A DNA stretch of 5,692 nt from Sva-07 sp031426215 (GTDB taxonomy: Bacteria > Actinomycetota > Acidimicrobiia > Acidimicrobiales > Ilumatobacteraceae), in NCBI GenBank assembly GCA_031426215.1, contig JANPKU010000086.1, positions 1 through 5,692 on the forward strand, in the 5' to 3' direction. Shown piece after piece: positions 1 to 5,592 of the stretch (positions are counted from its first letter, which is position 1; each line of letters starts with the position of its first letter). The notes beneath the pieces were generated by a model. That model was given only the letters and a program-made list of their open reading frames with translations. It did not search any database and was not told the origin of the DNA. The translations under genes were made by a program, and so were the position numbers.

Positions 1-551
1 AGCATGGCACCTCGGACGAGTACAACCGGCACGGCTGCCGATGCTCCCCGTGCCGGGAGGCATCCACGGCGCTTCGTCGCCGCACTCGCGAGCGATACCC
101 CGACCGGTATGTGTCCGCCCGCTCCGACTATGAGCTGCGGAACAAAGTCATTCTCGCAGCGAAGAAGCAAGCGGACCGGGTCGCCAACCCCGACAAGTAC
201 CGCCATCGCGCCGCCAAGTGGGCGAAGGCCAACCCCGAGCGTCGGCATCTAGCGAAGCTTCGCCGCCGCGCCTTCGAGGCAGCGGCCGATCGGCGTGAGA
301 TCACGATCCGCGACTGGCGGCGGCTGTGCATTCGGTACGACCACTGCTGCGCCTATTGCGGCGAACGTCGCCCCCTCACGCGCGAACACGTCGTCCCACT
401 CTCTCGTGGTGGTCGCAACTCGATCGGCAATCTCCTGCCCGTGTGCGGCCCCTGCAACTACTCGAAGGGCAATCGCTTGCTCACCGAATGGCGTCGCTTC
501 AAGCGGGCCACCAACCAAGGAAAGGCGGCCCAAAGTGGCGGCATTCGTTAG
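1..551 (+). CDS. HNH endonuclease, 5' end outside window
   Basis: Zn-dependent HNH nuclease that would nick or cut double-stranded DNA. The frame is open from the left edge (first full codon at 3), giving at least 182 residues. The C-terminal half has the full motif: a CxxC pair (CAYC, codons from 348), EHVVP carrying the first catalytic His, an Asn in GNLLP, then CGPCN with the second metal-binding Cys pair and final Asn, followed by SKGNR. Before it lies a basic helical stretch (NPDKYRHRAAKWAKANPERR), typical of DNA-binding linkers in phage HNH proteins. The first residues in the window, HGTSDEYNRHGCRCSPC, hold a CxCxxC cluster at 36-53; I remember similar starts from actinophage proteins. 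A GTG at 111 could start a 146-residue form, but it would lose this cluster, so I favour a start upstream of the window. It overlaps the next gene by 17 bases. It could be a free-standing homing nuclease or a packaging-associated HNH; its position next to tail genes rather than terminase favours the former. Confidence 0.88.
   Translation, partial: HGTSDEYNRHGCRCSPCREASTALRRRTRERYPDRYVSARSDYELRNKVILAAKKQADRVANPDKYRHRAAKWAKANPERRHLAKLRRRAFEAAADRREITIRDWRRLCIRYDHCCAYCGERRPLTREHVVPLSRGGRNSIGNLLPVCGPCNYSKGNRLLTEWRRFKRATNQGKAAQSGGIR
517..525 (+). promoter_or_regulatory. Shine-Dalgarno deciding the GTG start of the tail tube gene
   Basis: The purine run AAGGAAAGG lies 9 bases before GTG at 535 and inside the end of the HNH gene. 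The in-frame ATG at 562 has no purine-rich site upstream, so GTG 535 is the better start. Confidence 0.6.
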
Positions 552-1023
552 CACAAGCCGGATGACTCTTTTGGGGGCGGCGTGGTCAGGAACGGCTCCT
601 GGCCTCCCGGGCACGCAGACCATCACCGGCACGATCACGTCGGCGTCGGACATCTCGTCGTATGTGCGTTCCGGTAACGCTTCGCCTACCGCGGCGATGC
701 AGGACGGTACGACGTTCTCGTCTGGCGGGTTCGTCGTGATGTACCCCGGCCTCAAGTCGGGCGACTCGATCACGTTCGACTGCCTGTCGGACTTCGCCGC
801 GTCGACGCTGTACCCGATCGTGCAGACCACCCTCGGTGGTCTCGGGTCGCTCGTGTACCTCGATCAGAAGCCGACCAACTCGGCTCGTGGAACGACCAAC
901 CCGTCATTCGTCGCAGCTGCCTACATCAGCGCATGGTCGCCTATTGGTGGCTCGGTGGGCGACCTGTCGGCAGCAAGCCTGACTCTCACGATCACGGGTG
1001 CGTTCGCCTACCTGACGGCCTGA
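535..1023 (+). CDS. Putative major tail tube protein
   Basis: Likely the subunit that stacks as rings to form the phage tail tube through which DNA passes. It has 162 residues from GTG 535. After a Gly/Thr-rich start comes SDISSYV (residues 38-44), then AAMQDGTTF, a PGLKSGDSITFDCLSD strand region (71-86), AASTLYPIV (88-96), and the C-terminal pair NPSFVAAAYISAWSPIGGSVGDLSA (122-146) and SLTLTITGAF (148-157). The pattern of a 'D-I-S-Y-V' opening, 'PGL' plus alternating hydrophobic strands, and a final 'GGSVGDLSAASLTLTITG' is what I recall of short actinophage tail tube proteins. No signal peptide or membrane segment is visible, as expected of a structural protein. Its place two genes before the tape measure gene fits. 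The assignment rests on pattern and position, not on a computed match; another small tail or head-tail joining protein remains possible. The alternative start is ATG 562 (153 residues). Confidence 0.68.
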   Translation: MAAFVSTSRMTLLGAAWSGTAPGLPGTQTITGTITSASDISSYVRSGNASPTAAMQDGTTFSSGGFVVMYPGLKSGDSITFDCLSDFAASTLYPIVQTTLGGLGSLVYLDQKPTNSARGTTNPSFVAAAYISAWSPIGGSVGDLSAASLTLTITGAFAYLTA

Positions 1024-1029
1024 CCGGCG

Positions 1030-1554
1030 ATGGCCCGCACCTTCGCCGGCGACGCCAAGGCGTTCGGCGCGCTCGCCAAGGATCTGAAGGGCGACGGGCT
1101 CGAGCGGATCAACCGCGAGGTCGGCGCCGAGGCGAAGCGCATCGCTGCGGCTGCGGCGTCGGCCGATCTCGGCGGCGATACGAAGCACTCGGGGTGGGGC
1201 ATTCCGCTCGACACCAAGTACCGAGCGCTCCGCAGCCCCGATCAGGGTGTGGTGATCTCACCGACGAAGACGTCGGCCGGACCCTGGACGGTCGCCCAGC
1301 AGGGCCGCAACCGTGGCGCTGGCGGGTTCGCCGGACCCGGAGCGAACCGGCGCACCGGCCGCACGTCGGCGGGCGTCAAGGCTGGGACGAGTGCGGTGCG
1401 TGCGAACAGTCGCGGCGGCAAGCAGAAGCGGTGGAACGGCTACACCGACGGCAAGGGCACGGCGTCCAGTGCGTCGGGGGAGTTCGCTCGACGGCTACCA
1501 GGGCTGGTTGAGAAGGGGATCTTTCTTCTGACCAAGAGGCACCTCGGGGGCTGA
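1030..1554 (+). CDS. Phage morphogenesis protein, probably tail-completion or connector type
   Basis: 174 residues, starting at ATG 1030, 6 bases after the tube gene stop and without a clear Shine-Dalgarno, so translation is probably coupled to the tube gene. The N-terminal third is an Ala/Lys-rich helix (FGALAKDLKGDGLERINREVG) resembling the opening helix of HK97 gp10-like tail-completion proteins. The middle holds GPWTVAQQGRN (84-94) and a flexible Gly/Arg/Ser-rich basic stretch (about 95-132), and near the end is KRWNGYTDGKGT (133-144). I remember similar 'GPW...GR' and 'W.GYT.GKGT' patterns from actinophage head-tail or minor tail proteins, but cannot name a family with certainty. The strongly basic middle could touch DNA or nucleate on another tail protein. 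Its last 60 bases overlap a gene on the opposite strand. Such proteins usually precede the tail tube gene; here it follows, which lowers certainty of the exact role. Confidence 0.5.
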   Translation: MARTFAGDAKAFGALAKDLKGDGLERINREVGAEAKRIAAAAASADLGGDTKHSGWGIPLDTKYRALRSPDQGVVISPTKTSAGPWTVAQQGRNRGAGGFAGPGANRRTGRTSAGVKAGTSAVRANSRGGKQKRWNGYTDGKGTASSASGEFARRLPGLVEKGIFLLTKRHLGG

Positions 1555-1797
1555 GTTCCAGCCGCCGATGGTGATCGCCAGTCCGATGACGGCGAGGACG
1601 CCACCGACCAAGGCGATCACGGTGCCTGGCATCGTGCTCGCGCAGTCGACGGTCCCACCCCCGTAGTACCTCGACGCGACGTTCATGGTTCGACACTCAC
1701 CCTTGTCGACGTGAAGGCCGTGTCGGTACACGAGTCCGACGACGCCGATGACGGCCCCGAAGACGAGCAGTGCGATTCCTGTCGTACGCCAGTTCAT
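1495..1797 (-). CDS. Small two-membrane-segment protein on the opposite strand (possible moron)
   Basis: 100 residues read right to left, ATG at 1797-1795 and TAG at 1497-1495. No function recognised. Visible layout: a short N-terminus with one Arg, membrane segment 1 (about 6-24, GIALLVFGAVIGVVGLVY), a loop of about 33 residues with Cys35 and Cys52, membrane segment 2 (about 57-80, ending AITIGGW), and a polar 20-residue C-terminus containing QKKDP. If the loop is outside the cell the two Cys could form a disulfide. Reasons to believe it: the + strand has no plausible gene across 1555-1831; third codon positions are mostly G/C except near the end, where it overlaps the + strand gene; and the ATG sits at the expected first base of a promoter. 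There is no Shine-Dalgarno, so translation would be leaderless. Small two-segment phage membrane proteins include superinfection-exclusion factors and lysis accessories; exclusion fits the separate promoter better, but this is inference. Confidence 0.6.
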   Translation of the reverse strand: MNWRTTGIALLVFGAVIGVVGLVYRHGLHVDKGECRTMNVASRYYGGGTVDCASTMPGTVIALVGGVLAVIGLAITIGGWNSAPEVPLGQKKDPLLNQPW

Positions 1798-1832
1798 GAG
1801 AGCGACTCTACGCCTGAGGTGGTGATCGTCAA
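1797..1832 (-). promoter_or_regulatory. Leaderless sigma-70-type promoter for the reverse-strand membrane protein gene
   Basis: Read on the - strand: TTGACG (1832-1827, five of six to TTGACA), a 16-base spacer (1826-1811), TAGAGT (1810-1805, fits the actinobacterial TANNNT -10), 7 bases (1804-1798), then the ATG at 1797. The A of ATG falls where transcription would start, so the mRNA would have no leader. The six bases before the ATG (GCTCTC) contain no ribosome binding site, which agrees. The spacer overlaps the Shine-Dalgarno of the tape measure gene on the other strand. Confidence 0.55.
1816..1824 (+). promoter_or_regulatory. Ribosome binding site of the tape measure gene
   Basis: GAGGTGGTG, followed by ATC, closely follows the anti-16S consensus GGAGGTGATC and ends 7 bases before ATG 1832. 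It lies within the spacer of the opposing promoter. Confidence 0.65.
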
Positions 1833-3880
1833 TGGCCAACAAGATCACCACCGTCGTCGAGTACGCGGTCCGCGACGCCATCAAGGATCTCGAGGACACG
1901 CAGAAGGCTCTCGGTAAAACCGAGATCAGTGGCAAGGAGCTCGCGGCGGCGCTCGCGGCGGGGGCCGACAAGGCCGAGGCCGAGCTGAAGGCCATTGCCG
2001 CTGCGGCGTCGGCGATGGAGCAGGCCCTCGGCGCTGACTTCGTCGCCGCTCGCGCTGCGGCTGGCACGTCGGTCGACGACATCGTGATGGAGGTGAACCG
2101 GCTCGTCGTCTCGTTCGACGCGATCGCGGCCGACGCCGATTCGCTCGCCGCGTCAGTGAAGCGCCTCGACGATGTCGGCGCATCGGGCCGTCGCGCATCG
2201 GCCGACCTCGACGGGGTCGACACAAGTGCTCGTCGAGCGTCGGCCGGCATGGATGGACTGTCCTCGTCGTCCGATCAGTCCCGCTCGGTGCTCGCCAACC
2301 TGGTCGGCAACTCAGTGCAAGACATCGGCGCGCTCGGCGGTGTGGCCGGCACGGCCGGCATGGCGCTCGGCCAGATGGCCGAGTATGCGTCAGAGGGGAA
2401 CATCAACCTCGCCGGTCTGGCGAAGGTCGCCGGCCCGATGGCGTTGGTGACCGCTGCCGGGTTCGGCATCTCGAAGGTGCTCGGCGACATCAAGGCGGAA
2501 GCCGAACAAGCCCGGCAGGAAACGCAGCGATGGATCGACGTGCAGCGCTCCCTCGCCGACGGTGACGTGTCATCGGCCGTCGACGGGTTGCTCGAGGACT
2601 ACCAGGGCACCATCGCCGCGCTCGAGGAGCTCGGCTACTCGGCGGCGGACTTCGTTGCGTCGGCGCGTGGCGGCGGCGAACTGATCGCCGAGTTGTCGAC
2701 GCGCTACGAGGAGCTGGGCGCGAAGGCGAGTGGCTCCGTCGACGGCCTGCGCGCGCTGACCGAGGCCGAGCTCGCCGAGTACGACGTCCTGAACGCACTG
2801 ATCCCCAACCTGCGCGACCAGGCCGCAGCCCGAGAGAACGGCGTCCGCAAGTACGACGACCAGATCCGCCGGACCGAGGCACTGACCGAGGCGCTCGTGG
2901 CCGAGCAGGAGGCCGCTCAGGGCGTCTCGGGCACGTTCGACACGGCTTCCGAGGTGGCGTCGAACTACAACGACGCAGCACGCGACGCTGCCGCCGAGAC
3001 GGCGGACATCCTCGCCGACCAGCAGGCGCGGCTCGACTCGTACGCAGCGACCCTCGAGGGTCTCCCCGAGGAGGAGATCACCGAGGTTCAGGCGGCGATC
3101 GACGCGGGCAGCCTCGGCCTCGCCGAGCAGTTGCTCGCGCAGTTGACCCGGAACCGCATGGTGAACATCGGGATCAACTTCACAGGGGCGAACAACACTC
3201 GCTCGAAGGTTGGCACCGGCGCCAAGAACGACGGGTCGATCCCGTTCAACCCGGCCGCCGAGCTCGACAAGATCCTCAACCCGAACGTCGGAGGCGGCGG
3301 CGGCGGCGGCGGCGGAGGCGGCGGTGGGGGAGGCGGTGGGGGAGGCGGTGGCGGAGGTTCGTCACCCGCCAAGGAAGAGGCAGCCGACTGGATCACCGCG
3401 ATCGAGCGGGCCTACGAGTACGGCGAACTGACTCGCGACGAGTACCGCAAGTACCTCGCCGAGCGCATGGCGGGCGAAGAGAAGTACAGCGACGCCTACG
3501 ACAAGACGTTCCGACAGATCCAAGAGATCGACCGCGAGATCGCCAAGGAGCGCGACGACGCCGCCAAGGCTGCCGAGAAGGCGGCCAAAGAGGTCGCCGA
3601 CGCCCAGAAGAAGGCTGCCGAGGAGCGCGAGAAGGCCGAGGAGAAAGCTGCCGCCGAGGCCGAGAAAGCCGCGGAGGCTGCCAAGAAGGCCGCCGACGAG
3701 CAGTTGCGCCAACAGCGCGAGATCGAGGCGTACGCCGAGGCGGTCCGCAAGGGCATCGCCGACGCCGCTTCGCGCATCTCGTTCGTGGCGGTCAACAACA
3801 CGTCCGCCGACCCGGCAGCGGTGGTGAACATCATCCGCAAGTACGTGAAGACCAACGGTCAGATCCAGGGGATCACGTGA
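1832..3880 (+). CDS. Tail tape measure protein
   Basis: 682 residues, the largest protein here; it sets tail length during assembly and is ejected with the DNA. Seen in order: an Ala/Lys/Glu helical N-terminus (1-110); two 14-residue repeats (about 117-144); a hydrophobic Gly/Ala-rich region (about 167-222) including KVAGPMALVTAAGFGISKV, a likely membrane-inserting part; long helical, charged segments (223-440); an AAIDAGSLGLAEQLLAQL motif near 420-440 before a short strand region (VNIGINFTG); an unbroken run of 23 Gly (487-509); then EEAADWITAIERAYEYGELT and a very regular Ala/Lys/Glu coiled coil (about 565-635); and a compact C-terminus, SADPAAVVNIIRKYVKTNG. This composition, the size, and the position before the minor tail genes identify it. 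At about 0.15 nm per residue the tail would be near 100 nm. ATG 1832 has a strong Shine-Dalgarno. It appears to lack a peptidase or lysozyme domain. The stop overlaps the next GTG by 4 bases. Confidence 0.9.
   Translation: MANKITTVVEYAVRDAIKDLEDTQKALGKTEISGKELAAALAAGADKAEAELKAIAAAASAMEQALGADFVAARAAAGTSVDDIVMEVNRLVVSFDAIAADADSLAASVKRLDDVGASGRRASADLDGVDTSARRASAGMDGLSSSSDQSRSVLANLVGNSVQDIGALGGVAGTAGMALGQMAEYASEGNINLAGLAKVAGPMALVTAAGFGISKVLGDIKAEAEQARQETQRWIDVQRSLADGDVSSAVDGLLEDYQGTIAALEELGYSAADFVASARGGGELIAELSTRYEELGAKASGSVDGLRALTEAELAEYDVLNALIPNLRDQAAARENGVRKYDDQIRRTEALTEALVAEQEAAQGVSGTFDTASEVASNYNDAARDAAAETADILADQQARLDSYAATLEGLPEEEITEVQAAIDAGSLGLAEQLLAQLTRNRMVNIGINFTGANNTRSKVGTGAKNDGSIPFNPAAELDKILNPNVGGGGGGGGGGGGGGGGGGGGGGGSSPAKEEAADWITAIERAYEYGELTRDEYRKYLAERMAGEEKYSDAYDKTFRQIQEIDREIAKERDDAAKAAEKAAKEVADAQKKAAEEREKAEEKAAAEAEKAAEAAKKAADEQLRQQREIEAYAEAVRKGIADAASRISFVAVNNTSADPAAVVNIIRKYVKTNGQIQGIT
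2180..2263 (+). repeat. Two tandem 14-residue repeats in the tape measure protein
   Basis: Residues 117-130 (ASGRRASADLDGVD) and 131-144 (TSARRASAGMDGLS) align with shared RRASA and DG positions. The DNA copies differ at many third positions, so the duplication is old or selected at the protein level. Fourteen residues equal two heptads, fitting a coiled-coil register. Confidence 0.5.
3290..3358 (+). repeat. Poly-glycine tract (23 GGN codons) in the tape measure gene
   Basis: All 23 codons encode Gly (residues 487-509). The 5' part contains seven GGC in a row (3293-3313); the 3' part is a 12-base unit GGTGGGGGAGGC at 3323-3334 and 3335-3346 with a diverged third copy at 3347-3358. The + strand is almost pure G with C, T and A only at third positions, so copy number could change by slippage without breaking the frame. 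It separates the membrane-type half from the coiled-coil C-terminus and would be a flexible hinge. Confidence 0.9.
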
Positions 3881-5103
3881 GCGCTCCAGCGATGACGGTC
3901 GAGGTCGACCTCGGCGTGTATGCGCCGACCGACTTCGTGCTCGACGATGCGTCACGCGGCGTGCTCAACGGGACGGCGTTCACGCTGTCGGCCGGGTACA
4001 CCGATGTCACGACGTCGGCGATGAATGCGTCGGTGTCGCGTGGTCGTACGTCGCGGCTGTGGGATGCGATGGACGCCGGGAACGCGACGGTCGTGTTCCA
4101 GAACCGGGAGCGTCTGTTCGACCCTGCGTACATCGACGGGCAGTACTACGGCGAGCTGGTGGCGGGCAAAAGGGTGCGCCTCATCGCCAACGACACCACC
4201 GTCTACTCAGGCTTCACCGAGGATCTGCGCCTCGACTACGACGTGTCGACGGTTTCGACGACGGCGCTGCTGTCGACGGATGCGCTCGGGATGCTCGGCC
4301 AGTTGCAGTTCGACGACTGGACGTCTGGCGGCCTGGGCGCCGGGGACAAGCTCACTGACGTCTGCGAGCGCGCCGAGGTCGCCTGGCCCTCGGATCTCCG
4401 CGACTTCAACGGCGGCGTCGAGACGTTGCAGGCGAACACGATCGCATGGGGGACGAACGTCCTCAACTACTGCCAGCTCGTCGCCCGCTCCGATCTCGGC
4501 TACCTGTTCGCCTCGGCCGACGGGGTGCTGACCTTCCGTGATCGGAACGTCGCGGTCGGCGCGGTGTCGGCGGCGTCGGTTGGTGATGGTGGGATCCCGT
4601 TCAACGGGATCACGGCGATCGCCGGTTCGGAGCTGCTGTTCTCGCGTGTCGGTGTGACGCGTGAGGGTGGCTCGCCGACGACTGCGGTGACCGCCGATGC
4701 GATTGCGTGGCGCGCCGCGTTCGGTCCGTTGCGGTCCCTGTCGATCACGGGGCTACTCCTCGCGACCGACGCCCAGTCACTCGACCTCGCCGAGTATCTG
4801 CTGACCCTGTACGACACGCCCAGGTACCGAGTGTCCGAGCTCGTGTTCGAGCTGCACGGCCTCGAGACCGCCGATCAGGACACGCTCCTCGCCGTCGACA
4901 TCACCGACACGGTGGACGTGACGTTCACGCCGAACGGTGTGGGTGATCCGATCGTGCAGGTGTTGGTGGTGCAAGGCATCCGCCACGACATCACCCCTTC
5001 GACGCATCGCCTGACGTGGTCGGTGATGGATGCGCCGTTGCCGTTCTTCCGTCTCGATTCGTCCACGTACGGAGTCCTCGACTCCGACGTGCTCGGTTTC
5101 TGA
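3877..5103 (+). CDS. Minor tail protein (distal tail / hub type)
   Basis: 408 residues from GTG 3877, which overlaps the tape measure stop by 4 bases (GTGA) and has AGGGGA 4 bases upstream; the ATG at 3892 would lack such a site. The N-terminal domain contains SAGYTDVTTSAMNASVSRGRTSRLWD (39-63 region), DAGNATVVFQNRERLFDP (66-83), YYGELVAGKRVRLIAN (90-105) and VYSGFTEDLRLDY (109-121). This succession, 'DVT...SVSRGR', 'G.A.V...N..R.FDP', 'G.L..GK.VR' and 'G.....', is a familiar signature of actinophage minor tail proteins that sit at the tail tip around the tape measure end. The middle and C-terminal parts are strand-rich. The last residues, LDSSTYGVLDSDVLGF, match the type of C-terminus I recall for this family. 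Following the tape measure gene directly supports a hub role at the distal tail. No enzymatic motif is visible. Family-level call is firm; the exact place in the tip is inferred. Confidence 0.82.
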   Translation: MSAPAMTVEVDLGVYAPTDFVLDDASRGVLNGTAFTLSAGYTDVTTSAMNASVSRGRTSRLWDAMDAGNATVVFQNRERLFDPAYIDGQYYGELVAGKRVRLIANDTTVYSGFTEDLRLDYDVSTVSTTALLSTDALGMLGQLQFDDWTSGGLGAGDKLTDVCERAEVAWPSDLRDFNGGVETLQANTIAWGTNVLNYCQLVARSDLGYLFASADGVLTFRDRNVAVGAVSAASVGDGGIPFNGITAIAGSELLFSRVGVTREGGSPTTAVTADAIAWRAAFGPLRSLSITGLLLATDAQSLDLAEYLLTLYDTPRYRVSELVFELHGLETADQDTLLAVDITDTVDVTFTPNGVGDPIVQVLVVQGIRHDITPSTHRLTWSVMDAPLPFFRLDSSTYGVLDSDVLGF

Positions 5104-5112
5104 CCTTCCCCC

Positions 5113-5119
5113 AAGGAGA
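5113..5119 (+). promoter_or_regulatory. Ribosome binding site of the tail-tip gene
   Basis: AAGGAGA, a near-perfect Shine-Dalgarno, 5 bases before GTG 5125 in the 21-base gap after the hub gene. It settles the GTG start. Confidence 0.7.
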
Positions 5120-5124
5120 CCCCT

Positions 5125-5592
5125 GTGGCCCAGAAGACCTTCGTCGCGCTCGACGTTCTGACGGCGTCGGACGTGAACACCTACCTGATGGGTGAGGGTG
5201 GCGCGTGGACGTCATGGACGCCGACGGTGCAGCAGGGTGGCGCCGTGACGGTGACGGTGACCCGCGCCCGGTACGCCCGGTATGGGCGGACGATTCTTGC
5301 GACGTGCAAGCTGGCGGTGACGGGCACTGGAACGGCTTCGCAGGCCGTCGGCATTTCGTTGCCAGTGGCAGCTGCGACGTCGGCGGAGTACATCAGCGGA
5401 AACGGCACCATCTTCGATACGTCGGCATCCGGGGACTTCTTCGGCCCCCCCTATCTGAACACGACATCACAGGTCGTGCTCAAGTCGCCCACCAACGTGG
5501 CAGGAGCGTTCCTCGGGGCCAGCACCTTCACCGCCGCCCTCGCGTCGGGTGATGTGGTGTTTCTGGCTGTCGCCTACGAGGCCGCCACCTGA
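5125..5592 (+). CDS. Small beta-rich tail protein, likely tail-tip or receptor-binding component
   Basis: 155 residues from GTG 5125. It opens with KTFVALDVLTASDVNTYLM (4-22), a short module I have often seen at the start of tail-tip and fibre proteins of actinophages, where it probably attaches the protein to the tail. GGAWTSWTPTV (25-35) follows, then regularly alternating hydrophobic/Thr strands (VTVTVTRARYARYGRTILATCKLAVTG, 41-67) and a C-terminus FTAALASGDVVFLAVAYEA (135-153), suggesting one beta-sandwich domain of the type that binds a cell-surface ligand. No signal peptide, membrane segment or catalytic motif. It lies downstream of the hub gene and 1 base overlaps the next gene, as expected of a late tail operon. 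Host-binding is inferred from fold-like pattern and position; a purely structural minor tail role is the alternative. Confidence 0.65.
   Translation: MAQKTFVALDVLTASDVNTYLMGEGGAWTSWTPTVQQGGAVTVTVTRARYARYGRTILATCKLAVTGTGTASQAVGISLPVAAATSAEYISGNGTIFDTSASGDFFGPPYLNTTSQVVLKSPTNVAGAFLGASTFTAALASGDVVFLAVAYEAAT

Noticed and set aside
249..830. - strand open frame of about 190 codons across the HNH/tail tube junction
   Set aside because: Shadow of two well-supported + strand genes in high-GC DNA; no recognisable protein pattern and no start signal.
1549..1563. Inverted repeat GGCTG-AGTTC-CAGCC at the end of the connector-type gene, considered as a terminator
   Set aside because: Only 5 base pairs with no T-run, and a terminator here would cut off the tape measure and later tail genes from the operon.
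1711..1917. + strand open frame of 68 codons in the gap before the tape measure gene
   Set aside because: Asp/His/Arg-rich with no pattern, runs far into the tape measure gene, no ribosome site; looks like the complement of the reverse gene.
1798..2250. Extension of the reverse-strand membrane protein frame upstream to a start near 2250
   Set aside because: The added part is a Ser/Ala/Arg-rich antisense image of the tape measure N-terminus; the ATG at 1797 has its own promoter and begins the real hydrophobic pattern.
3323..3346. Programmed frameshift at the G-runs of the tape measure gene
   Set aside because: The runs are preceded by T in the reading frame (GGT GGG GGA), so there is no X XXY YYZ slippery heptamer, and the other frames give no meaningful product.
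3088..3396. - strand open frame with a long proline run
   Set aside because: Antisense of the poly-glycine codons of the tape measure gene.
3362..3955. Long - strand open frame with a Leu/Gly-rich, membrane-like translation
   Set aside because: It is the antisense image of the GAG/AAG/GCC-rich coiled coil of the tape measure gene, which reads as Leu, Phe, Ala and Gly in reverse; no promoter or ribosome site, and the + strand gene is secure.
5445..5451. Run of seven C in the tail-tip gene as a phase-variation site or sequencing error
   Set aside because: The frame is intact on both sides and the protein ends with the expected strand pattern; one such run in GC-rich DNA is not remarkable.
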